This document shows, one piece after another, positions 47,760-59,199 of a stretch of DNA of 64,000 bases. The notes under the pieces were generated by a model. It was not told the DNA's origin. It made no database searches and worked only from the letters and a program-made list of their open reading frames with translations. This DNA is from Liolophura sinensis (lineage: Eukaryota; Mollusca; Polyplacophora; Chitonida; Chitonidae), in NCBI RefSeq assembly GCF_032854445.1, contig NC_088303.1:28811265-28875264 (forward strand), read 5' to 3'. The position numbers were made by a program, and so were the translations under genes. How positions within the stretch are numbered: position 1 is the stretch's first letter; every line of letters begins with the position of its first letter.

Positions 47760-48817
47760 AATTTTGGAATATTATGTTGAATATCAGTTGAAACTGCTGC
47801 TATACCTTGTCTTTGGAGATTTACATTGGGTGCAGAGCTTGGTTAAAAATTTAGTTATAAAATATGACTTAATACCAGTATTAGCTAATACACTTTAGGA
47901 CAAATGGGCCACGGAAAAACTCTTATAAGAAGGTTCTAAAGTACATCTCTCTCCATCACTAAGTACATTATATGCGGGATTTCCACCGTGTTACCGTTAA
48001 TTCTTGTGCAAAGTTGATTAATGAGACATTCGCTTTCAGTGTATTGCCCACCCATTCCCTAGCCCAGCTTTACCGCAACTCCGCCCTCAGGGGCGTATAC
48101 CCAGTTTGTGTACTGAGAAAATGGATCTTATAATAGGATGAAATCTTGCTGATTCTCATATTTGGAGAAAAAATAAAACCAAGAAATAAGGGCGAGATGA
48201 GGTTTGATGTTATTTATAGATAAGCAGACACCCATTAGGCAAATTAGGATAAAATTGGTTAACTTAGAATATAAAAGAAGATAACTGATACCGTGGTAAA
48301 CCGCTTAATCAACGACAGCGATTTGTTCTTTCGGGTTACCCATCCAGTTATAATATTCTGTCGGGCTGCATTTTTTGAAACTGGAGACAAAGTAAAGTGT
48401 ACTGATTAAACCGGTCTCTATCGGTCTCTCATTATAGAGGCATGAGCCCTATGTTGCTTTGTCAAATCAAACTACATTTTTGTTTCAGAAGGTTTTTCTG
48501 GGGGGTTGTCGAAGGTCTTGAGTACGGTGCATGTCCCCGAATAAATAAAAAAACAAGCACAAAATGGCAATAGCTTCGACATCTTGATGTCGTCTTGCAC
48601 TCCGGATACTCGTTAAGTAAATGGCCAATGTTAAAAGATAGGAGGCCCATGTTAAAAGATAGGAGACCATGTTAAAGCATAGGAGGCCGTGTTAAAAGAC
48701 AAGAATTCAAAAATTTAGCAATCGACTCGGTCAAGTGAGCAATTGCTCGATTAACCGAGAGACTAACCGAAAACGCAACTAATAAGGCCATTGATCAAGC
48801 ATACAGTATCTTCACAG
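47760..48817 (+). other. Right end of gene B intron 2
   Basis: No repeat or exon recognised. A second-half cysteine module might be expected somewhere in this intron (42279-48817) but was not found. Confidence 0.45.
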
Positions 48818-49133
48818 ATGCTCCAACATACGAGGCCCGACTCCTACGAGCATGGCTGATGTGGAAGATGTACCCCAACTCATCTGTGCAACCTGGGACC
48901 CCAGGGAACGCCACGGATATTTCCAACGCTTCACGGGCTAGCGACAAGCAAACTGACGAGCCAACTGCTGTCAGCACTATCGCTGCTCAGCTGCCACCGA
49001 TCCAAAGTACGACAACGCCACCTGGCACCCCTTCCACTCAGAGTACGACGACGGTTAGCACCACCACCCCACGGGCTTTGTTTCGTACGACGACAACAAC
49101 ATCCAAACCAGAGGTGCGTCGAGTGACGCCTGG
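48818..49133 (+). CDS. Gene B exon 3: Thr/Pro/Ser-rich linker
   Basis: The exon ends at a perfect donor (CCTGG|GTAAGT) in phase 2, matching exon 4. The start is less certain: TATCTTCACAG gives phase 1, matching exon 2 and adding DAPTYEARLLRAWLMWKMYP before the linker. A later in-frame acceptor (GACCCCAG, about 48904) would remove that stretch. The sure part, from about NATDISNASRAS onward, is rich in Thr, Ser and Pro (STTTPPGTPSTQSTTTVSTT) and has two NxS/T sites, so a mucin-like O-glycosylated spacer between cysteine modules is likely. With the first acceptor the exon has 316 bp and the complete six-exon frame is 972 bp, with no stop before the end. Confidence 0.58.
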
Positions 49134-49194
49134 GTAAGTACACAGTTACGTCAAGTATATGTAATATACGGGATAACAGTATAAAGACTAAAAC

Positions 49195-49255
49195 TCTTTA
49201 TTAGAGTGATGGTTTGCAAATGGTCACAAGCAAGCGGTGAAACCCGGCCTCTCAT
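49195..49255 (+). repeat. Dispersed ~200-bp repeat, fragment
   Basis: GTTTGCAAATGGTCACAAGC, then GCGGTGAAACCCGGCC. Confidence 0.4.
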
Positions 49256-49319
49256 TTTCTTTGGTACTGTTTACATGTTCATTAAGACAGACTTTACCAA
49301 ACATTTTAAATCCAGTGTT

Positions 49320-49482
49320 CACCCTTCTTTCCGGCCGTACATGGGAAGGTGGTTCAGCAACCTGCGGATGGTCGTGGATTTCCCCCGAGCTCTGCCCGGT
49401 TTCCTCCCACCTTATAGCTGGATGCCGTCGCACAAGTGAAATATTCTTGAGTCCGACGTAAAACCTCAATCAAATAATTAAG
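49320..49482 (+). mobile_element. MetaSINE-like SINE, 5'-truncated
   Basis: It begins CTTTCCGGCCGTACATGG and ends CCTCAATCAAATAATTAAG. It is in gene B intron 3, 46 bp before exon 4. Confidence 0.8.
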
Positions 49483-49528
49483 TAAATATTTAACCCTTGG
49501 TGTGTAGGTCAAATTAATTTCTTTCCAG

Positions 49529-49635
49529 CACCCCGTGCCTCAGATATCGCCGAACGGCCCTTGCAGTGTACAGACGAATGGGATGTACTATAATACCGAG
49601 CATTGGATGCACAGTTGTAGCCAATTGCCCCACAG
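49529..49635 (+). CDS. Gene B exon 4: cysteine module 2 (paralogue of exon 2)
   Basis: The acceptor TTCTTTCCAG and donor CACAG|GTACTT give phase 2 at the start and phase 1 at the end. The 35 whole codons read TPCLRYRRTALAVYRRMGCT and then IIPSIGCTVVANCPT. From PCL to GC it aligns without gaps to exon 2 (18 positions, sharing P, C, L, L, Y, G and C), and both end in C-x-VV-xx-CP. Same phase, same length class and same residues show an exon duplication. Confidence 0.8.
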
Positions 49636-49821
49636 GTACTTTAAAAATATTGCTTTGCTTAGTTGCTTTTAAGCGTTTTATTACCCCTCGGGCAAAAATT
49701 GTCATAGTGTTATTGTGATCTGTCAACTTTCTTGTAAACGCTCTATCTCTTGAACGCTTTAAATTAAATTTACCAAATATGTGCCATAGATGAATAAAGC
49801 CATGGAGAAGGACTGTACTGT

Positions 49822-51960
49822 ATCTTGTCACCAGCTGTCCATCATCCTGACTGTACTGTACCTTGTCACCTACTGTCCGTCATTCTGACTGTACCGTACC
49901 TTGTCACCATTTGTCCGTCATCCGGACTGTACTGTACCTTGTCACCTGCTGTCCATCATTCTGACTGTACTGTACCTTGTCACCAATTGTCCGTCATCCT
50001 GACAGTACTATGCCTTGTCACCTACTGTCCATCATGCTGACTGTACTGTACTTTGTCACCAACTGCACGCTATCCTGACTGTACTGTGCCTTGCCTCCAA
50101 TTGTCCGTCATCCTGACTGTATTGTACCTTGTCTCCAATTGTCTGTCTTTGTGACTACTGTACCTTGTCACCAGCTCTCCGTCATCCGGACTGTACTGTA
50201 CCTTGTTACCAGCTGTCCATCATCTTGACAGTACTGTGCCTTGTCACCTACTGTCCGTCATTCTGACTATACTGTTCCTTGTCACCAGCTGCTCGCTATC
50301 CTGACTGTGCTGTGCCTTGTCTCCAGTTGCCCGTCATCCTGATTGTACTGTACCTTGTCACCAACTGTACTGTACCTTGTCATCAACTGTGTACTGTGCC
50401 TTGTCTCCAATTGTCCGTCATACTGACTTTACCGTACCTTGTACGTATACTGTACTGTATCTTGTCACCAGCCGTCCATCATCCTGGCTGTACCATATCT
50501 TGTCACCCACTGTCCGTCATCCTGACAGTACTGTGCCTTGTCACCTACTGTCCGTCATTCTGACTACACTGTTCGTTGTCACCAATTGCTCGCTATCCTG
50601 ACTGTACTGTGCCTTGTCTCCAATTGTCTGTCATCCTGACTGTACTGAACCTTGTCTCCAGTTGTCCGTCATCCTGACTGTACTGTATCTTGTCGCCAAC
50701 TGTCCGTCATCCTAACTGTACCATGCCTTGTCTCCAATTGTCCGTCATTCTGACTTTACCGTACCTTGTACTTATACTGTACTGTATCTTGTCACCAGCC
50801 GTCCATCATCCTGACTGTACCGTACTTTTTCACCTACTGTCCGTCATCCTGACAGTACTGTACCTTGTCACCAACTGTCCATCATCCTGACTGTACTGTG
50901 CCTTGTCTCCAACTGTCCGTCATTCTGACTCTACTGTACCTTGTCCCCAACTGCCCGCTATCCTGACTCTAATGTACCTTATCACTAGCTGTCCGTCATC
51001 CTGACTGTACTGTATCTTGTCGCCAACTGCCCGTCATCGTGACTACTGTACCTTGTTTAAAGTTGTCCGTTATCCCGACTGCGCTGTACCTTGTCACTAG
51101 CTGTCCGTCATCCTGAATGTAATGTACCAAGTCACCAGCTGTCCGTCATGCTGACTGTACTGTACCTTATCACTAACTGTCCATCATCCTGACTCTACTG
51201 CACCTTGTCACCAACTGTTCGTCATTCTGACTGTACTGTACCTTATCACCAGCTGTCTGTCATCCTGACTGCACCGTACCTTGTTACCAACTGTCCGTCA
51301 TTCTGACTGTACTGTACCATGTCACTAACTGCCCGTTATCAGGACTGTACTGTACCTTATCACCAACTGTTCGTCATCCTAACTACCGTACCTTTTCACC
51401 AACTGCCCGCCATCCTGACTGTACTGTGCCTTGTCTCCAATTGCCCGCCATGCTGACAGTACGGTACCTTGTGACCAACTCTCCATCAACCTGACTGTAC
51501 TGTACCTTATCACCAACTGTCCATCATTCTGACTGTATTGTATCCCGTCACTAACTGTGCGTCATCCTCATTGTACTGGACCTTGTCACCAACTGTCTTT
51601 CATCCTCACTGTACTGTACCTTACCACCAACTGTCCATCATTCTGACTGTATTGTACCTTGTCACCAGCTGTCCATCATCCTGACTGTACTGCACCTTGT
51701 CACCAGCTGCCCATCACCTGGACAGTTCTGAACCTTGTCACCAACTGTCCACCATCCTGACTGTACTGTGCGTTGTCACCAACTGTCCGTCATCCTGACA
51801 TTTCTGTACCTTATCACCAACTGTCTGTCGTCGTCACTGTACTGAACATTGTCACCATTTGCCTGTCATCCTCAGTGTGTTTTACTTTAGTGACAAGATA
51901 GTACTTTGTCTCAAAAACCTTTCTGTGCCTTATCACCAAAGGTGAGGTACTTCTGCTTTA
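49822..51960. repeat. 38-bp minisatellite filling gene B intron 4
   Basis: More than 50 diverged copies of a 38-bp unit (TTGTCACCAACTGTCCGTCA, then TCCTGACTGTACTGTACC). The array ends about 30 bp before the exon 5 acceptor. Short open frames through it are artefacts. Confidence 0.93.
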
Positions 51961-51987
51961 CCAATTCTGTTCTGGTGTACTTTTCAG

Positions 51988-52152
51988 ACTGCCAGGATGC
52001 TTCTGGTCAGCATCATCAACTCGGCAGTAGCAGGTGGTTCGAAAATGACCAGATGTGTAGCTGTGATAACATTCGTGCTGTCAGAGCATTTGTTCCCAGA
52101 ACACCGCGCCGGGGAACCCCCTATCCACCATATAAAAACTGCGTCACCTTTG
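51988..52152 (+). CDS. Gene B exon 5: von Willebrand factor C-like half-module
   Basis: The acceptor TACTTTTCAG lies about 40 bp after a 2-kb tandem array. The frame is phase 1 to phase 1; 54 whole codons follow the Asp made with exon 4 (CPT-D-CQD). The sequence starts CQDASGQHHQLGSSRWFEND, then QMCSCDN, and ends YKNCVTF. C, G, W, C-x-C and a later C is the order seen in VWC domains. The donor is TTTG|GTGGGT; the alternative donor four bases later breaks the frame of exon 6. The open frame reads on into the intron to 52217 but is not needed. Confidence 0.75.
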
Positions 52153-52569
52153 GTGGGTACATACAATATGCCATTGATAACCATATTGATCCGCACATTA
52201 TAGTTTTGCATGTTTAATGCATTTCCGCATTCCAACTGGTCTCTGGTTTCGTTGCCATAACTGCTTTTTAAATATTGCTGGATATTAATAAAGTTTTGTG
52301 TGCAAGTTCATTTTTCGTAATCTCGCATCACATTTCAAAACAAGCCTGATCCGTGCATTTGCTTTACATACTTAACGATTCCCTGGATTCTGATTGGTCG
52401 TTGGGTTAAATACTATTTCAGTTTTTTGCAGATCTGCAAAAATATTTTATGCATTTCCTTTTATGGTCACTCAGATTAAGTCTGTAAAACATCTTGTTCC
52501 ATGCCTAATTTTGCCCAATTAACTGTCGGATATAAATTCACTGAATTCTGTTTGCTTGTTTCGATGTAG

Positions 52570-52721
52570 GCTGTTTCGTACCGGAAATGTACGACTACAT
52601 CAAGCCTAATGAGAAGGTAACACGACCTGATGGCGAAAGGTGCGAGTGTAAGGAGGGTATTGACCCGAACGTTCAGGATGACGCCCCGCCCTTCCACCTC
52701 TCCTGTGCGCCAGTGACGTAG
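52570..52721 (+). CDS. Gene B exon 6: second VWC-like half-module and stop
   Basis: The acceptor TTTCGATGTAG gives phase 1. 49 codons and TAG (52719-52721) follow. The sequence starts GCFVPEMYDYIKPNEKVTRP, then DGERCECKEG, and ends FHLSCAPVT. The C-(about 22)-C-x-C-(about 20)-C pattern repeats that of exon 5, and the exon phase is the same, so exons 5 and 6 look like a second duplicated module. The six exons sum to 972 bp, giving 323 residues. No AATAAA is obvious just downstream; ATAAA-like sequences occur near 52935 and 52980. Confidence 0.78.
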
Positions 52722-53119
52722 GGGGCGTTGTGGGAGAGGCAGTGGCGCTGATATGTAGCATGCAGCTGAGAGCATATACCATAACACATTCCATGCCAGA
52801 ATTACACCTACCGGAGAGTTCCAGGAATATGGCCGTTTTTATGGAAGTGGTATAATCGGTGGCTGAATGCAGTGGGGCTAATGCCACTGTTCATATTATG
52901 TTTGAGAGATTCTGGGCGGGAATTTTCGTATATAAATATACATATACACACGTGTGCCGATATCACAAAACATTAGGGATAAAATGAATGCTTTTTCGTA
53001 CACACAGTAAATATTTAATAGTGTGGTTATGTCAAAAAAACATGTAATATGTACAGTGTAATACATGCATTTCATCTAAGGTAGGTAAAAGGATTTGGGA
53101 TATCTCGAGACACACGACG
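52722..53119 (+). other. Gene B 3' UTR or flank
   Basis: Non-coding up to the 73-bp repeat; the polyadenylation site was not located. Confidence 0.4.
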
Positions 53120-53900
53120 TCTTCAGAGAGGCGAGTGAAATGCGTGTGTATTTTTGCTGATATTTTAAGACAAAAACATTCGATGTTCTGGATAGACTGG
53201 TGAATACTGTGTGTGCAGTGCTACTGAAATATCAAATCATTCTGGATTCTATACACATTCGAGATTCCAGACTCTGGTTGGCGAGTGTTGCGTTGGTGTA
53301 CATTGTAGTGTTAATGCTATTTCAAAACATTCAAGATGCGAGATTCTGATCGGCGAATGTTGCGCTTGTGTACAATGTAGCCTTGCTGATATGCGAAAAC
53401 ATTCCTGATGCATTAGTCTGATGGGCGAATGTTGCGTTTGTGTACATCGTAATGTTACTGATTTCTCAAAACATTCGAGATTCTAGCCCCTGATCGGCGA
53501 ATGTTATGCCTGTGTACAATGTAGCGTTGCTGAATTGCAAAACATTCGTGATGCCTTACTCTGATCGGCGAATGTTGTGTTTGTGTACATTGTAGTGTTA
53601 GTGGTCGCTCAAAACATTCGAGATTCTAGCCTCTGGTCGGCGAACGTTGCGCTTGTGTACCTTGTTGCTGATATCTCAAAACATGGCGAGATTCTAGACT
53701 CTGATCGACAAATGTTGCGTTTGTCTACAGTGTAGTGTTGCTGCCAGCTGGAAACGTTCGGGACTATAGACTCTGATTGGCGTATATTGTGGATGTGTAC
53801 AGTATCATGTTGCTGAGATCGATATTCTAGACTCCGAACGGCGAATGTTGAGTTTGTGCACAGTTCTTGATAATGATGTGTGAACGTTGCCAGTGACTAC
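53120..53900. repeat. ~73-bp degenerate tandem repeat downstream of gene B
   Basis: About nine units with GGCGAATGTTGCGTTTGTGT, then CTCAAAACATTCGAGATTCT. It starts 400 bp after the gene B stop. Confidence 0.82.
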
Positions 53901-54359
53901 CATTCACCATAAATCAAAGCGTTCAAACTTCTTGACTTTGAGTGACGAGAAATTTTGCTGATTTCAAGACTCCGTGCATGGAAGTGGACATAGTACACAA
54001 CTTTGCACCCTGAGTACGACTGTTGTGGATGTTTACAGTAACAATGTAAAAACTGTGTTCATTATTGCAAAAGAGACTTCAAAACTCAAAAGATGCTTCA
54101 AAAACTCGTAATCAGACACCGAAAATACTGCATTTCACGTAGAGTTTGGCCTGTAAAAATGCACTTTAGGAAGGAAATCATGGCCGTGAAATGACCTACT
54201 TTTGATTCCAGGACTTAAGTTTTGCTGATAAGAAATTAACGAAACTTCACAAAAACTTCTTAAGTGGCCTTATAATGTGGATGAATCGATCAGAATCCAA
54301 CAAAATGTGTCGCTTGGAAAAAAGCTAGACCAAAGTGTAAATACACTACTCTTTGTGTT

Positions 54360-54560
54360 AGATCTTATATCGGCTATATGCATTGGCAGATGTGACTACA
54401 TATTCATATTTGTTCCATACATTGATACACGTGACTGTTAATATATATCGGGCCCATGTAGGGTCTACCGCTACATTGTACTGTTCATTGATACAAATCT
54501 AGCCCAAATATTGATTCCTGAGACTGTCAATGTACATGTATATCCATTCCAAGTATTGAT

Positions 54561-54630
<70 letters not shown>

Positions 54631-56225
54631 CCATACACCTGACCATATATCAATTCATATGATATAGCCCTACTGATATGCTAACATGGGATTGCTTACA
54701 AATGTCTGGGCCTTACACTGATACATGAAACAGGCTCTTCCGTATACAGACACATTGTAGCTCTAAAATAGAGCTGTACCTACTGCCTCCGTTGAGATTA
54801 CATCTCTTGTAGACTTTCGCGCCATGCTTTTTACAACAGCGACGTCGAACGTGAGGCTCGTGCATTACGTCACCTGATCTGAGATTACTCCTTTCGCCTT
54901 ATGTAAACAACTGCACGCGATGGCGAACGTTCCAAACCGTTGAGCAGTGCGCTATTTATAGGCTTCGTCGGAATTATTGACATCTCCGTCCGTGTTCAAG
55001 CGTGGCAATTTAAATACATTTACACACTTTCCACTTGATTTTGCATAACAGAATTCACAGGGGAAACAACAATAGTTATGGTGAGTTGTCCACTGTGTTC
55101 TCGACTGTCGATCACCCAAGGCATCAGGCTTGACATACAGGACTTTTACAATACCCAGTCGACTAAAGGGCAATGACATCTCTTTTCTCACATGCCGCAC
55201 GAAGGGCAGTGACATGCTTTGCCTTTAATTCTACAGAAACGCCACCGCTGGCCTTGGCATACGAGATTACTGCTTCGAACTCTCTTTTCATGCCGTCTTT
55301 CCTGGGCGCAGTGATGTTGAATAACTTAATATTCATAAGCTAACACGCTAGTAAATTATTTATTTTTATTTTGGATTTTTTTGATTGATTTAGATGCAGG
55401 TTGTTGCTTGATTTAGTAACATTGATACAGATTTACACTCGAGGAATCTGAAAATACTCATTAAATATCTGATGCTCCTCTATCAACAATTATATCCAAA
55501 TTCTGGGGAGAAATCATTGCGCTGATGGCGCCTGTCTATACACGAGCCTTGTCTCCGTACCGTAGGATCACGTAGAAATGCGCGTGATCTCAAATGATTC
55601 TAGGCCTACTGTTCATATATATATTCGGCGACACAAGGATAGCGGGAACGCTGATATATTTGGGCCAAATACGATCCACAGACTGAACATTCCTTATACA
55701 TATACAGATACATTGTGATACACTGTAGGCCTACTGCGCATATATACACTGGGCGACACACGGATACAGGGAGCGCTGATATATAGCTGAGCCTCTCACC
55801 AATGCGGTCGCTGTGAGTTCAAGTCCAGCTCATGCTGGCTTTCTCTCCGGCCGTAAGTGGAAAGGTCTTCCAGCAACCTGCGGATGGTCGTGGGTTTCCC
55901 CCGGGCTATGCCCGATTTCCACCCACCATAATGCTGGCCGCCGTCGTATAAGAAATATTCTTGAGTACGGCGTTAAACACCAATCAAATAAATAAATAAA
56001 TAGACTATGAACAAATATGGATCTACAAATGTCGATACATACCAGGTCCGTATACTTTGGACTGTTGATATATATATATATGGGTCATATTCATACATGG
56101 GAAAGTAACATATCCATGGATTGCTGATACATATCTTGGCCACATATGAATACACGAGACAGTTGACGGATATCTGATGAAACTTTTGTGTGTATTTACA
56201 TGTAGGCCTATGTACTGTACCCTGA
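54360..56225. repeat. Degenerate A+T-rich satellite with a (TA)n core
   Basis: Loose ~45-bp words (TTGATACATATAT, GGCCCATA, ACACGAGACTG) recur. 54564-54627 is pure TA. A ~122-bp duplicate is clear at 55602-55665 and 55724-55787 (GTAGGCCTACTGCGCATATA). A SINE interrupts it at 55789. The 87-codon minus frame at 54952-55215 has no features. Confidence 0.55.
55789..56002 (+). mobile_element. MetaSINE-like SINE, 5'-truncated
   Basis: It starts GAGCCTCTCACCAATGCGG and ends (AAAT)n. It interrupts a degenerate A+T-rich satellite. Confidence 0.88.
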
Positions 56226-57385
56226 TGGTCCGAGCTGGCAGTAGCACCCAGCACCATGTTAGAATTTGTTGATCAAATTAGGGTGTGCTTAAAAGGCCTT
56301 CAAGTTATAAGATAAAAAAATATGAAATGAAAAATGATGGTGTTCAACTTTTCATTTGTGTTATTAGCTTCATCACTGAACATTTACAAATTATGTTTCT
56401 AGAATCCTTTAACGAGTGGCAGGTCGATTTTTGGTATTGATACCGGTGGTTTCTTGATACTATAATGCAGTTTGACTACACAGCTGTGCTACAACTACAT
56501 ACACTTTACAGGTCCACCACCTTTTCATGTACAGTATGTAAGGTCTATTCAGAATTCAGGACTACTCATTGTGCTGTTCAGGTTAAAGGCAAAAAAAAAA
56601 AACAAAAACAAAAAAAAAACCACTAAAACGAAGTATTATCAGATGAAAGACGATTAAAAACTCTCCAGAAAACTGCCGATTTATTTTTCCTCCAGTTGAG
56701 TAAAATGTTTTCTGATTCTACTGTGATCTGTTGGGGCCTAGAGAGTATCAGTGACGTTACAGCCATACTTCTGGCATGAAATATTTCGATCCAATGTCCA
56801 ATCGCTGAATGCGGTCATATTTCTATATGTATGTGCATTTTGATTGATTATATCTGGCTATTTGTCAAGTGTCAAGTGTCAAAAAGCTGTTGTGACATGG
56901 TTAGAAAAGGCTACCATAGAATATAGTTACCAAAGGCAATTTACGAGGTCAAAAATCTAAAAAAAAAAAAAAAAATCGAACTACTTTTATAGACAGTGTT
57001 TATTGGCCTTTCACCTGACGTGTACTTCATGTTAGTGTTTTCTTTACCTTTAACTTATAGTATGCCGTCATTCTGATTTGAACGTGGCGACACTTAAGTT
57101 TTGAAGGTGTTATCACTTCCGGGTGTTTTGGAACATCTCGAAATGCTTGAATGTCTTGCAGCATGGAACTATTTATTATCTGCATGAATGTTAACTTTAT
57201 GCCATGCAAGTGTGTACCTGCATGCATAGACTAGCTCGAAAAAACACTGTTTTGTACAGGACTGCTGACACTAAAGCCATAAAGTAAAAAGCACTGGCGA
57301 AAGGGCGTTATTGTCATGTGTTGTTTTATGTTGTATTGTACCATCTACATAGGGCGTACAAGTCTCAATTCATATCAATTTCTTA
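56226..57385. other. Non-coding, nothing recognised
   Basis: Poly-A runs near 56590-56620 and 56958-56975; no exon-like frame. Confidence 0.55.
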
Positions 57386-57658
57386 GGGGCCTCCGTGGCT
57401 CAGTCGGTTAGCGCGCTAGCGCAGCGTAATGACCCAGGAGCCTCTCACCAATGCGGTCGCTGTGAGTTCAAGTCCAGCTCATGCTGGCTTCCTCTCCGGC
57501 CGTAAGTGGGAAGGTCTGCAGCAACCTGCGGATGGTCGTGGGTTTCCCCCGGGCTCTGCCCGGTTTCCACCCACCATAATGCTGGCCGCCATCGTATAAG
57601 TGAAATATTCTTGAGTACGGCGTAAAACACCAATCAAATAAATAAATAAATAAATAAA
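57386..57658 (+). mobile_element. MetaSINE-like SINE, full length (best reference copy)
   Basis: Complete from GGGGCCTCCGTGGCTCAGTC to CAATCAAATAAATAAATAAA. Box A is TGGCTCAGTCGG and box B is GAGTTCAAGTCC. AATTTCTT occurs on both sides, a probable short target duplication. Confidence 0.93.
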
Positions 57659-57780
57659 TATTAATTTCTTTATAATATCGAAATCTATACATCTTCTGCT
57701 GTACATTTAGTATCAATAGGCATTGCATACAAGTGCATATAAATTCAGATACATTTAGTTATTTTCTTTTTCTTTGATTT

Positions 57781-57921
57781 TTATTTATTTATTTATTTGA
57801 TTGGTGTTTTACAATCAAATGGCCGTCGGTTTCCTCCCATCATAATGCTGACCGACGTCGTATAAGTGATATATTCTTGAGTATGACGTAAAACACCAAT
57901 CCAAATAAAATAAAATAAATG
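57781..57921. mobile_element. Head-to-tail inverted MetaSINE remnant (hairpin)
   Basis: 57781-57812 is a minus-strand SINE tail (TTTATTTGATTGGTGTTTTAC). After eight bases a plus-strand 3' half follows (GGTTTCCTCCCATCATAATG) and ends in the same tail at about 57888-57921. The two tails are inverted and can pair. Confidence 0.75.
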
Positions 57922-58075
57922 AAATACTACCTTCAGTTACGACTTTGCCTTCAAATTTATTACCTCCGCCAATGAGGTTACTTAATGTTTATGCCACAAT
58001 TTGTTTGCCAGAAACGCTGTGTAAGGGTTATTGTGTGCACAGGTTAGCGCTGAGAACAGCACCAATTCAGTAATG

Positions 58076-58301
58076 AGCGTAATGACCCAGAGGCCTCTCA
58101 CCAATGCGGTTACTGTGAGTTCAAGTCCAGCTCATGCTGGCTTCCTCTCCTGCCGTAAGTGGGAAGGTTTTGCAGCAACCTGCGGATGGTCGTGGGTTTC
58201 CCCGGGCTCTGCTCAGTTTCCTCCCACCATAATGCTGGCCGCCGTCGTTTAAGTGAAATATTCTTGAGTACGGCGTAAAACACCAATCAAATAAATAAAT
58301 A
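58076..58301 (+). mobile_element. MetaSINE-like SINE, 5'-truncated, with target duplication
   Basis: It starts AGCGTAATGACCCAGAGGCC. AATTCAGTAATG (58064-58075) and AATTCAATAATG (58302-58313) flank it, 11 of 12 matching. Confidence 0.9.
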
Positions 58302-58602
58302 AATTCAATAATGGTGAAGATCCCGACCAGCAATACGGATCCAGGAATGTTTTTCCAATGACATTGGTCCTTACCATTGACAATTCACTATGAGGGAGGT
58401 TTGCGCTTTCAGAATACCGTTTAGTTATAATACCTCTTTGTCCGGATAGTGATGTCCAGACCTTATGTTAATATCTTTGCCGGATAACATGTTTCAATAA
58501 ATAATGACTTCAGCAAAAAGTACATCTGTTCGACCCGGAGTCGATGTCATGGAATAATGCCGTATCTCTTATATGGCCAAATTCCATTCCAACATTGTAT
58601 AA

Positions 58603-58740
58603 TTCCAGACCTTGTGTGACCAAATTCATGACCTTGAGTGACCAAATTCAAGACCTTGAGTGACCAAATTACAGACCTTGTGTGACATTAATTACAGATA
58701 TGGTGTAGCCAAATTCCAGACCCGGAGTGGGCAAACTCCA
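58603..58740. repeat. 22-bp tandem repeat, six units
   Basis: GACCTTGAGTGACCAAATTC and variants, more diverged to the right. Confidence 0.85.
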
Positions 58741-59199
58741 ATGTATTCTAAATTCTTTCATGTATTATTAGACGTTTTAATTTGGCTTAATGTCACTTTC
58801 AGCAGTATTTCAGTTCTGTCTGTATGGCATGTCTATATCGCTACATTAATGAATCGCCTTGGAGAAGACAATATTCATGACAAAGCTCACATTTAGAGCT
58901 AGCTCCGAGATTGGTTGTCCATGTTCCTAGCTTAGCTATTCCACAGTTGTATTTCTGAAAGCCAAGTTGGGAAGACTAAAACAGATTTCACACCTATGCT
59001 AGAGCACACTGTTACAGGGCCCATGAATATCTGGCCTACCCCCGTATGCCCTTCTACTAAGTACAAGCGAGGCAAAACCCAAGGTTGCTAGGATTGAAGC
59101 ACGAGGGATGACAAGACTTGGAACTGAACTCACGTGTCCGATTTGTTATGAATGACACCCGGAGGGCTGGATATTAGCATGCAGTCTCAAGACCCAAAG

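Noticed and set aside
49825-50890. Several plus-strand frames rich in Cys, His and Pro
   Set aside because: Short stop-free runs through the 38-bp minisatellite.
54952-55215. 87-codon minus frame
   Set aside because: No recognisable domain; lies in repeat-rich intergenic DNA.
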